DNA from: Neofamilia sp964346535
Lineage (GTDB): Bacteria > Bacillota > Clostridia > Tissierellales > Peptoniphilaceae
Assembly (NCBI GenBank): GCA_964346535.1
Contig: CAYFUN010000024.1
Coordinates: 1 to 21,591, forward strand
Direction: 5' to 3'
Length of the DNA stretch: 21,591 nt
The position numbers and the translations under genes are program-made. Positions 1 to 7,199 of this stretch are shown here, piece after piece. The notes under the pieces were generated by a model. It searched no databases. It saw nothing but the letters and a program-made list of their open reading frames with translations, and was not told where the DNA came from. Positions within the stretch are counted from its first letter, which is position 1. Each line of letters begins with the position of its first letter.

Positions 1-11
1 CAATGTCCCAA

Positions 12-52
12 GTAAAAAATAAAAAAGACTCAGAAGCTTTTCTCCTGAGTCT
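12..52 (-). terminator. Intrinsic terminator after the L,D-transpeptidase gene
   Basis: On the minus strand an 8-bp stem (AGACTCAG / CTGAGTCT, plus positions 45-52 and 26-33) closes a short loop with two more possible pairs. A T-rich run follows (the A-rich stretch at plus 12-26). It begins 10 nt after the stop codon at 63, as expected for a rho-independent terminator of that gene. Confidence 0.88.
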
Positions 53-62
53 AAAGTTCTTT

Positions 63-932
63 TTACCTGCCTGGAAGCATTATTGATCCTGGGCTTGGTA
101 CATAGTTTTCTATTATTTGCTTTACTTCTTCGTCTGTTTGAGCCCCTTCTGTTGCTGGGCTAGTCTCAACGGTAGCTTGGTCCTTGGCCTTGGATTCTTC
201 TGCTGGCTTTTGGCCTACTTGGTTGTTGGAAATTTTGTCAACATATTGGTGGACTCCCCACTCTTTTAGTTCTGCATCTGTTCCCAACCAAACTGGGCTG
301 CCTTTTTGCATTAGTGGAAAGACATAGGTTTCGATGTCGTAGTTAAACATTCTGATACAGCCATTTGATACATAGCCGCCAATTTCCCAAGGTTTAATGG
401 TTCCGTGGATGCCATAACCTGTCATGCCAGGAATTTTTAGGCCCATCCATCTTTCTCCAAGGGGATTTAATGGATCGTCTGCTGCCCTTGGCGTGTACTT
501 GCCGCCCATGCCGCCCCAAGCTGGGTTTTTTACAAGGTTGGTTATAGTGGCCTTGGCTGATGGGGTTGGGGTCTTTGAAGTTCCTAGGGCTACTGGAAAT
601 TTATTTACAACCTGGTCTCCTTGATAAAGAGTTAGAATTTTCTTAGATTTGTTTACTACTATCCACCTGCCCTTGGTTGGTGGATTTTTTACTAGGTCGT
701 AGGCTTGGTAGTCAGGGTCATTTAACATATTTTTTGTTAAAGTGTCTAATTTTCCTGTAACTGCTATATTGTGTTTGGCTTGGAACCTCTTAATTTCTGC
801 AACTCTTTCTGCTCCCTTGGCATTGACAAAGCTGTTTTTCCTTTGAAACTTTTCTGCTTTGACTGGTCTATTAAAAATCAAGATGGTAAAAGCCATGGCT
901 AAAATTAATATTTTTCTTAATTTTTTTATCAT
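63..932 (-). CDS. Secreted L,D-transpeptidase (YkuD family) with peptidoglycan-binding-like region
   Basis: A 289-aa exported enzyme predicted to form 3-3 cross-links in peptidoglycan or attach proteins to it, acting outside the membrane. Residues 1-26 are a signal peptide: a basic start, a hydrophobic run and a PVKA end. Residues about 38-72 resemble a peptidoglycan-binding_1 fold (RVAEIKRFQ, then VTGKLDTLT). The YkuD domain covers about 88-217 and carries the full catalytic signature: H176-G-T, then S189-N-G-C192-I-R-M, with C192 the nucleophile. The last 70 residues are an acidic, Ala/Thr/Glu-rich tail of unknown role. The ATG at 932 has a good SD (AAAGGAGC). The gene lies 90 nt downstream of cvfB with no clear terminator between them, so partial cotranscription is possible, but a candidate promoter of its own is visible. 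The family is certain; the exact wall reaction is not. Confidence 0.93.
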   Translation of the reverse strand: MIKKLRKILILAMAFTILIFNRPVKAEKFQRKNSFVNAKGAERVAEIKRFQAKHNIAVTGKLDTLTKNMLNDPDYQAYDLVKNPPTKGRWIVVNKSKKILTLYQGDQVVNKFPVALGTSKTPTPSAKATITNLVKNPAWGGMGGKYTPRAADDPLNPLGERWMGLKIPGMTGYGIHGTIKPWEIGGYVSNGCIRMFNYDIETYVFPLMQKGSPVWLGTDAELKEWGVHQYVDKISNNQVGQKPAEESKAKDQATVETSPATEGAQTDEEVKQIIENYVPSPGSIMLPGR

Positions 933-966
933 CTTTGCTCCTTTAAAATTTTTATTGTCTTAGTTT

Positions 967-975
967 ATGATATCA
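967..975 (-). promoter_or_regulatory. Candidate extended -10 promoter for the L,D-transpeptidase gene
   Basis: On the minus strand TGATATCAT reads as TGN followed by TATCAT (5 of 6 matches to TATAAT), about 35 nt before the start codon. No good -35 is seen. It is the weakest of the promoters called in this window. Confidence 0.35.
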
Positions 976-1022
976 AAGACTATGACAAAAACAGTTACAA
1001 TTTAGTTAAATTTATTTTTCCT

Positions 1023-1850
1023 TTAATTGAGGACAATTTTTTCTGGGTAGATTTTGATTTCTCTTTCCTTATAAAGTTTGCCTGCTGCTCTTTTAAAGTC
1101 GGACTTGGACATGCCTGTAAGTTTTTTTATTTCTTCTGGCTTTGACTTGTCTCCAATTTTTAAAATGCCTTCATTGTCTTCTAAAAGGTCTAAAAGTCTT
1201 TCTGCATCTTCGTCAATTTGAAAATGGGCCTGGTTGTCAAAGCTAAGAACTAGCCTACCGTCAGCATTTACTGATCTAACTTTTGCTGCAACTGTTTCGC
1301 CTACTTGATAGATACCCCTTGCTTCTTCTTTTGGAACAAGGGAATCGTATTTTTCGTCAACTGCTATAAAAATTCCATGGTCCTTGTGGATGGAATAAAT
1401 TGTTCCCTCTACTAGGTCGTCTTTTTTATATGGGGCTGACTTTTCTAAGTAGTCTTTAATCTTCATTGTTAAGGCAAGTCTGTTGGTCTTATCTAAATAA
1501 AGTCTTACTAAATAGTATTGACCTTCGTGAACTTCACCCATAGTTTCTGAAAAAGGTAGCAGGACGTCCTTGGCTAGGCCTAGGTCCATAAAGGCTCCGA
1601 TTTTTGTCTTGGCTACAACTTTTAATAGGCCAATTTGTCCCAGTTCTAAATATGGTTTTTTCCTGCTGGCCCAAAGTCTGCCCTTGTCCTTGTATACAAA
1701 GGCTAAAACTTGGTCTTCTTTTTTTATAGACTTGTCTAAGTTTTCTTCTAAAAGGGCAAGAGTATTTGGGTCCTTGCCGTCATAAAGATAAGCTCCTTCA
1801 CTGGTAAAGTGGTGGACTCTTAGCTTTTGTCTTTGTCCGATTTTTATCAT
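1023..1850 (-). CDS. cvfB: CvfB-type RNA-binding protein with S1 domains
   Basis: A 275-aa cytoplasmic protein of the CvfB/YitL family. Family members have tandem S1-like OB folds and a C-terminal winged helix, bind RNA, and affect virulence gene expression in Staphylococcus aureus. Here the S1-like modules lie at about 1-65, 66-133 (KTKIGAFMDLGLAKDVLLP is a clear S1 core) and 140-206 (GTIYSIHKDHGIFIAVDEKY). The winged helix covers about 215-275, including the segment PEEIKKLTGMSKSDFKRAAG. Length and domain order match the family. The gene starts 9 nt after the mutS2 stop, and the TAG stop of mutS2 is itself the start of the SD (TAGGAG), so the two are probably translated from one message. 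It is the last member of the zapA-U32-mutS2-cvfB cluster. Confidence 0.92.
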   Translation of the reverse strand: MIKIGQRQKLRVHHFTSEGAYLYDGKDPNTLALLEENLDKSIKKEDQVLAFVYKDKGRLWASRKKPYLELGQIGLLKVVAKTKIGAFMDLGLAKDVLLPFSETMGEVHEGQYYLVRLYLDKTNRLALTMKIKDYLEKSAPYKKDDLVEGTIYSIHKDHGIFIAVDEKYDSLVPKEEARGIYQVGETVAAKVRSVNADGRLVLSFDNQAHFQIDEDAERLLDLLEDNEGILKIGDKSKPEEIKKLTGMSKSDFKRAAGKLYKEREIKIYPEKIVLN

Positions 1851-1859
1851 TAGTTTCTC

Positions 1860-4238
1860 CTATTTTAATTCTACTATTGTTACTCCGTCTCCACCTTCGT
1901 CAAGGTTGCCGTACCTGGTTTTCTTTATGTGCCTGTGCTTTTTAAAATATGGTTGTAACCCTTCTCTCAAGGCTCCTGTTCCCTTGCCGTGAATTACTTC
2001 TACTGACTTTAAGCCTGATAGATAGGCATCGTCTAGGTACTTGTCTAGTTTAAAGATGGCATCTTCTACATTCATGCCCCTAAGGTCAATTTCTTTTTTT
2101 ATATATTTGGCCTTGGCTGAATAGATTTTTTTGGTCTTTTCTTCAGAAGTTGATTTGGCCTGGCCTTGAATTGGGACCAGACTTGACTTTGGCAGAGACA
2201 TTTTCATTATACCAACTTGGACCATAACTTTTCCATCTGCATCTTCATCTGTCAAGATAACTCCTTCTTGTCTCAAAGACGGAATGGCAACTGAGTCGCC
2301 GACCTTTAAGTCCTTGGAAGTTTTTTCTTCTTCAAGTTTTAAAAAGTCTGAGCCAATTTTTTCGTTTAATTTCCTCTCGCTTTGTCTCAGCATTTCTGTG
2401 GCCTGGCCTAGGCGTCTGGCTGATTCTGAGTCTAGGTTTTTAGATATTTCTTTGATCTCGTCTATTACAAGTTTGGCCTCGTCTTTGGCCTGCCTAATTA
2501 TTTCTCTGGCTTCACGTCTGGCCTGGTCTAAAAGGTCCTGTCTCATATCTTCGGTTTTGTCCTTGTAGGCCTGGGCTTTTTCTTCTAGCCTTTTGGTTTC
2601 AGCTCTGGAAATTTCTACTTCTTGTCTTTCTCTTTCGATAATCTCCTTGTTCTTTTCAATTTCTCCCAGCATGTCTTCAAATTGAATGTTCTCTGCTTCA
2701 ACTAGGTCCTTGGCTGAGGAAATAATTTCTTCTCCAAGGCCTAGGCGCCTAGAAATTTCAAAGGCATTTGATTTTCCAGGAATGCCAATTAAAAGTCTAA
2801 AGGTTGGGCTTAGGCTTTCTATGTCAAATTCCATAGAGGCGTTTTGGACTCCTGGAGTTGTCATGGCGTAGACCTTAAGTTGGTTGTAGTGGGTTGTTGC
2901 TATAGTCCTTACGTCTTTTTTTCTAAGATTTTCTAAAATTGCTATGGCTAAAACCGATCCTTCTGTTGGGTCTGTTCCTGCTCCTAGTTCGTCAAATAAC
3001 AAAAGTGAATTGTCTTCAAAGCGGTCTAAGATGTCTACAATGTTTACCATGTGGGATGAAAATGTAGACAGAGACTGTTCAATTGACTGCTCGTCTCCAA
3101 TGTCTGCATAAATATTTTCAAAAACTGCCAGCTGAGAATTTTCTCCTGCTGGAATAAAGAGACCACTTTGAGCCATGGCCGTCAAAAGTCCTACAGTCTT
3201 TAAGGAAACTGTCTTTCCTCCAGTGTTTGGTCCAGTTACAACTAGGGTGTCAAAGTCTTCGCCTATAAAAATATCAATTGGAACAACACTTTGTGGGTCT
3301 AAAAGTGGGTGTCTGGCCTTTTTTAAATTTATGATTCCATCAGCATTTAAAAGTGGCTTTGAGGCATTTTGTCTGAGGGCAAGTTTGCCTTTGGCAAAGA
3401 TAAAGTCCATTTTCTTTAAGATGCCTTCGTTTTTAGAAAGTTCTCTGCCCTTGTCTGCAACTTTTTCTGAAAGAACTCTAAGGATCCTTTCGATTTCTCT
3501 TTGTTCTTCTAGGTCTAGCTCTCTAATTTGGTTGTTAAGTTCAACTATGGCCATTGGCTCTACAAATAGCGTGGCTCCAGATGAGGACATGTCGTGGACC
3601 ATCCCTGGAACTTCTGCCTTAAACTCTCTCTTTACTGGCACAACATAGCGGCCGTCTCTCATAGTATAAATTGAATCTTGGAGATAGCGCTTGTTGGTTT
3701 CTGAAGTTATCATTGAGTTTAATTTTGACTTTATGCCTTCAGCCTTTCTCTTTTTTTCTATTCTAATAGTCCTAAGTTTTGGTGAGGCGTCGTCAGAAAT
3801 TTCGTCTTCTGAAATTATGGCCTTGTAAATATCTTTTTCTATATATTCAAAATATGAAAGATTGTAAATCAAGTCTTTGACTAAAGGGTAAGAGTCTTCG
3901 TCATTTTCTTCTGTGTCTAGAAAATATTCCTGAAGGCCATGGGTGCACCTTAGGGTCTCGGCAATTTTTAAAAGCCCTTCAGGACTAAGGCTGCCTCCCA
4001 TTTGGGCCCTTTTCACTTCATTGTGGATGTCTTTGACTCCATAAAGAGGTGGATTGCCCCTTTTAATTAAAAGCCTAAAGGCCTCGTCTGTTTCTTCAAT
4101 CCAGTCTACAACTTGGTCAAAGGAAGATGAAGGTTTTATAGATTTTATAAAATCTTTTGTCAAGCTGGCCTCAGCCTCTTCTGCTAAAATGTCGATTATC
4201 TTTTCATATTCTAGGGTCTTTAAGGATTTGTCGTACAT
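1860..4238 (-). CDS. mutS2: MutS2 (Smr-domain MutS paralogue)
   Basis: A 792-aa cytoplasmic ATPase. MutS2 proteins lack the mismatch-recognition domain; they have been linked to suppressing recombination and, in Bacillus subtilis, to ribosome collision rescue. Visible parts: core/clamp region about 1-300 with a coiled segment; Walker A GPNTGGKT at 336-343; the STFSSHM signature near 391-397; Walker B LLLFDELG at 412-419; an ATTHY switch; a long charged coiled coil about 515-640; a KOW/SH3-like segment about 645-695; and a C-terminal Smr domain about 712-792 with IDLRG and HGKGTGAL. Length is normal for the family and no catalytic motif is missing. The ATG overlaps the U32 stop in TAATG and is preceded by GAGGAG, indicating translational coupling. 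Confidence 0.97.
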   Translation of the reverse strand: MYDKSLKTLEYEKIIDILAEEAEASLTKDFIKSIKPSSSFDQVVDWIEETDEAFRLLIKRGNPPLYGVKDIHNEVKRAQMGGSLSPEGLLKIAETLRCTHGLQEYFLDTEENDEDSYPLVKDLIYNLSYFEYIEKDIYKAIISEDEISDDASPKLRTIRIEKKRKAEGIKSKLNSMITSETNKRYLQDSIYTMRDGRYVVPVKREFKAEVPGMVHDMSSSGATLFVEPMAIVELNNQIRELDLEEQREIERILRVLSEKVADKGRELSKNEGILKKMDFIFAKGKLALRQNASKPLLNADGIINLKKARHPLLDPQSVVPIDIFIGEDFDTLVVTGPNTGGKTVSLKTVGLLTAMAQSGLFIPAGENSQLAVFENIYADIGDEQSIEQSLSTFSSHMVNIVDILDRFEDNSLLLFDELGAGTDPTEGSVLAIAILENLRKKDVRTIATTHYNQLKVYAMTTPGVQNASMEFDIESLSPTFRLLIGIPGKSNAFEISRRLGLGEEIISSAKDLVEAENIQFEDMLGEIEKNKEIIERERQEVEISRAETKRLEEKAQAYKDKTEDMRQDLLDQARREAREIIRQAKDEAKLVIDEIKEISKNLDSESARRLGQATEMLRQSERKLNEKIGSDFLKLEEEKTSKDLKVGDSVAIPSLRQEGVILTDEDADGKVMVQVGIMKMSLPKSSLVPIQGQAKSTSEEKTKKIYSAKAKYIKKEIDLRGMNVEDAIFKLDKYLDDAYLSGLKSVEVIHGKGTGALREGLQPYFKKHRHIKKTRYGNLDEGGDGVTIVELK

Positions 4239-6577
4239 TATTCTACTCCTCTAAAATAGTGGCCATAAGTTATGTTGGTCCACTGGTCTTTTAGTTTTTG
4301 GTTTAAGTCTGTAGTCTTACCATCTCTAGCCTGAACAAAGGCATCAATAATCTCACTTGGATTTTCTTCAAAGGAAAAGTCTAGGACTAAGTAGTCTAGG
4401 CCTGCGTCTTTCATTGGCTTCAAATGGTCTACCATGGAAATTGGATAGGAATTATAAATTATTGACTTGTCGTCTTCTCTCTTGGTCCTAAAGTCTACGT
4501 TAATTTGGTCGCGGAGCTTATAGCCTTCCCTAAAGTTACAAGTCTGGCACTTTCTGTCTTTGCCACAATTTTTTATTAGGGAAAAAGGGCAGTGGTCCAT
4601 GGTCATAACCCTTGGAAAGCCGTAGGCTAGGCCTTGGATTTTTGCGTCTGTATGTTTTCTAATAGCTGCAATTTGGTCCAGGGTCAGTTCTGAAGAGACA
4701 ATGACATTGTCAATTTCTAATTCTTTTAAAAAGTCTAGGCCGTAGGAGTTAAAAATATTTAAGCCAAGGTCTCCAATTATTTTATAGGACTTAAAGGCTT
4801 CAATGTGGCCTAGGTTGTCTGCTAGTATTCCAGTCATAGGAATTTTTTCGACTTTGGCTTTTAAAATCTCAAGGTCTTTGTGGTAGAGAATTTTTCCTGG
4901 CCTAAAATAAACTTCCTTGCCAGCATTTATTAGGTCCTTGTAAATTTTTTCATCTAAAAATCTCAAGTAAAAGCTATCGATGTGGTCCCAAGATTTTAAT
5001 TTTTCAAAAGTATTTTTGTCTTCAAAGGCCACAGCAAATTTTATTTCTTTATCAGGTCTTTCAACAATTTTTGTCTGTAAAGAAATTTTCCTTGCTGGCC
5101 TTTTAGAAACTTCGTCTATTTGTCCTCTAAGGTTTTTAGTAACTTCCCTTCTCAGGCTGTTAATTTGGCTTAGGGGCATAAAAATATTTTCGTCTATGTC
5201 AATGGAGACTGCTCCTAAATAAAAGTCTGTGTCTCCAAGTTTTTCTAATTGGTCGCTTATTGAATCTTTGCTTAATGGTGCATTTTTCGCTCCTTGAATT
5301 TCCCTGTCGCCTTGAACTTGGGTCTCATATCCTTCACAAGTCGCCTTTAAAAGAGGAAGCTTTCCAACTTTACCTTGAAAATAAAAGTCTATAGGTTTTT
5401 GATACTTGTCAACTTGATAGGATTCCTTGGCGGCTTCAACGTCTTTAGCCTTTATAATTCTTCTAACTTCAGAATTTTCTAAGGCAGTAAAGTTAGTCCT
5501 TAGACTGGCCCTACCTTTTTTGTAGGATCCGCCTAAAGTTAAAGTCTTTCTGCCTGCCTTTGTTATAAATTCTAAAAGATCTTCTTGGTCTAGGTCTTCA
5601 TAAAGGTCTAGGTCAACAGAATTTTTCTTGGCCCTTAAGACTTTTCCAACTTCAAGGCCTCTGTTGTCTGGTCTTGAGTCGTCGGCAAAGTCTCTGCCAA
5701 AGTCATCGAAGAGTCTGCCTCTAGTAAAGCCCCTGTTAAAGGCCTGGCTCAACTTTTCTTTCTCGCCTTTTATAGACTGGCCGTCAATGGCCTTGCGATA
5801 GGCTCTAGTTACGCTGGCAACATAGTCTGGTCTTTTCATTCTGCCTTCTAGTTTTAAAGAGTCTACACCGATTTCCATAAGACTTCCAACGTCTTCTAGG
5901 GTGTAAAGGTCTTTAGGTGAGAGGAGATAGGCTCTTTGGTCTTTTAAAATTTTTCCATCTGGTCTGATAACCTTATAGGATTTTCTACAAGGTTGGGCGC
6001 ACCTGCCTCTGTTGCCTGACCTGCCGCCAATCATTGACGACATATAGCACTGGCCTGAATAGGCAACGCATAATGCTCCGTGGCCAAAGACTTCAATTTC
6101 AACTTGGGTCTGGTCCTTTATTAATTTTATTTCTTCAAGGGGAGTTTCCCTAGCTAGGACAATTCTCTTAAAGCCAAGGTCTTCTAAAAGTTTAGCTCCT
6201 TCAAGGGAGTTAATTGTCATTTGGGTGGAAGCATGAAGGTCAAAGTCTGGAAAGTTTTCTCTAACTAACTTTGCAAGGCCTAGGTCTTGGACAATTAGAC
6301 CGTCAATGCCTATAGAGTAGACAAAGTCAACATAGTTTAGAGCTTCTTCAACTTCTCCTTGGTCAAGAAGGGTGTTAAGAGTCAAATAAATTTTTACACC
6401 ACGAAAATGACCGTAAGAAACTACCTCTTCTAGGTCTTCCTTAGAAAAGTTGCTGGCTGAGGCCCTGGCTGAAAAGGCCTTGCCTCCTAAATATACTCCG
6501 TCTGCTCCATTTTGTACTGCTGCTATAAAGGCCTCCATTGATCCTGCAGGCGCTAGTAATTCCATTTTATTTCTCAA
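4238..6577 (-). CDS. U32 family 'peptidase' (RlhA-like, with DUF3656-type extension)
   Basis: Despite the name, characterised U32 members of this type (E. coli RlhA and TrhP) modify 23S rRNA or tRNA by hydroxylating a pyrimidine. The N-terminal barrel begins ELLAPAGS and continues with NGADGVYLGG. It holds the family cysteine cluster C170, C177, C193, C197 (ALC, GQC, GRCAQPC), likely Fe-S ligands. A second cysteine set sits near the C-terminus: C663 (MDHCP), C671, C677, C680. About 779 aa is the long class, not the short TrhP-like class (about 450 aa). Start: TTG at 6577 has a full SD, AAAGGAGG (6590-6597, spacing 12), lying in the last zapA codons. An ATG at 6565, 1 nt after the zapA stop, is the alternative and would give 775 aa with no close SD. 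The target RNA cannot be read from the sequence. Confidence 0.9.
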   Translation of the reverse strand: MRNKMELLAPAGSMEAFIAAVQNGADGVYLGGKAFSARASASNFSKEDLEEVVSYGHFRGVKIYLTLNTLLDQGEVEEALNYVDFVYSIGIDGLIVQDLGLAKLVRENFPDFDLHASTQMTINSLEGAKLLEDLGFKRIVLARETPLEEIKLIKDQTQVEIEVFGHGALCVAYSGQCYMSSMIGGRSGNRGRCAQPCRKSYKVIRPDGKILKDQRAYLLSPKDLYTLEDVGSLMEIGVDSLKLEGRMKRPDYVASVTRAYRKAIDGQSIKGEKEKLSQAFNRGFTRGRLFDDFGRDFADDSRPDNRGLEVGKVLRAKKNSVDLDLYEDLDQEDLLEFITKAGRKTLTLGGSYKKGRASLRTNFTALENSEVRRIIKAKDVEAAKESYQVDKYQKPIDFYFQGKVGKLPLLKATCEGYETQVQGDREIQGAKNAPLSKDSISDQLEKLGDTDFYLGAVSIDIDENIFMPLSQINSLRREVTKNLRGQIDEVSKRPARKISLQTKIVERPDKEIKFAVAFEDKNTFEKLKSWDHIDSFYLRFLDEKIYKDLINAGKEVYFRPGKILYHKDLEILKAKVEKIPMTGILADNLGHIEAFKSYKIIGDLGLNIFNSYGLDFLKELEIDNVIVSSELTLDQIAAIRKHTDAKIQGLAYGFPRVMTMDHCPFSLIKNCGKDRKCQTCNFREGYKLRDQINVDFRTKREDDKSIIYNSYPISMVDHLKPMKDAGLDYLVLDFSFEENPSEIIDAFVQARDGKTTDLNQKLKDQWTNITYGHYFRGVE

Positions 6578-7151
6578 GCCTTGAAATTTCCTCCTTTAAG
6601 GCCCTAATGTTGTTTTTTAGGGTTATAATTTCTTTATTTCTGTCGTAGTTTAGTGATTCTTGGATTTCCAACTTGTTTTTCATTAGGTCGTAGTCGGCAA
6701 TATATGAATTGTATTTTTCTTCTTGGTCTGCAAGCTTTGATTCTAGGTCAGCAATAATTTTGTCCTTGCCTGCTAGTCTTCTGTCAAAGGTTTGAGTCTG
6801 GCTGAGATAGTCTTTTATGTCAATGTCCTTGTCCTTAATAGTCTTCTTTAGACTTTCAATTTGACTTTCTAGGTTTGATATTTTTTTCAGATTTTCTGCC
6901 TGATAAGATGAGTCCATTGAGCTTTCTAAGTCCACATACTTGGCCTTTTCTTTTTCTAGCTGGTCTTTTAAGTTTAGGGCCAGTAGTATTATCCCTTCTA
7001 ACTTGGACAAGTAAGGTTTTGACCTTTCGTTGTCTGCAATGGCTGCATTTATAAAGTCAGCTAGGTCTTTGACATATTTTTCGTCAGCATTGCCAGACAC
7101 GGTAAAATTTATGCCGTCAATTTCTACGCGAATTTTTTTATTTTCAACCAT
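6567..7151 (-). CDS. zapA: ZapA-like cell division protein with long coiled coil
   Basis: A 194-aa protein whose N-terminal about 80 residues match ZapA (KIRVEIDGINFTVSG, then YVKDLADFIN). ZapA binds FtsZ at the division site and promotes bundling of protofilaments. The remaining about 110 residues are almost all heptad-rich coiled coil with Lys/Glu/Leu and no globular features, making the protein about twice the length of Bacillus ZapA. The start is the ATG at 7151: AAGGAG lies at 7160-7165 with an 8-nt spacer. A longer TTG-start reading to 7184 would run into a terminator hairpin and is rejected. It heads the zapA-U32-mutS2-cvfB cluster, an arrangement related to the pheST-zapA-mutS2 order of other Firmicutes. 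Confidence 0.85.
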   Translation of the reverse strand: MVENKKIRVEIDGINFTVSGNADEKYVKDLADFINAAIADNERSKPYLSKLEGIILLALNLKDQLEKEKAKYVDLESSMDSSYQAENLKKISNLESQIESLKKTIKDKDIDIKDYLSQTQTFDRRLAGKDKIIADLESKLADQEEKYNSYIADYDLMKNKLEIQESLNYDRNKEIITLKNNIRALKEEISRLEK

Positions 7152-7167
7152 GGAATCAGCTCCTTGT

Positions 7168-7194
7168 AAAAAAGGCAGACTCAACAGCCTGCCT
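7168..7194 (-). terminator. Intrinsic terminator between pheT and zapA
   Basis: On the minus strand a 9-bp stem (AGGCAGGCT / AGTCTGCCT, one G-U pair) with loop GTTG is followed directly by six Ts. It starts 6 nt after the pheT stop. The T run ends only 2 nt before the zapA SD (7160-7165), so a terminator and a ribosome binding site are packed back to back within what otherwise looks like one operon. Confidence 0.85.
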
Positions 7195-7199
7195 CAGTT

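Noticed and set aside
3175..3648. A 157-codon plus-strand frame opposite mutS2
   Set aside because: Ser/Leu-rich shadow of the MutS2 reading frame with no SD, promoter or family resemblance; the same holds for the other plus-strand frames opposite pheS, pheT, the antiporter gene and the U32 gene.
7152..7184. N-terminal extension of zapA from a TTG at 7184
   Set aside because: It would translate through the terminator hairpin; the ATG at 7151 has an ideal SD and begins where the ZapA domain begins.
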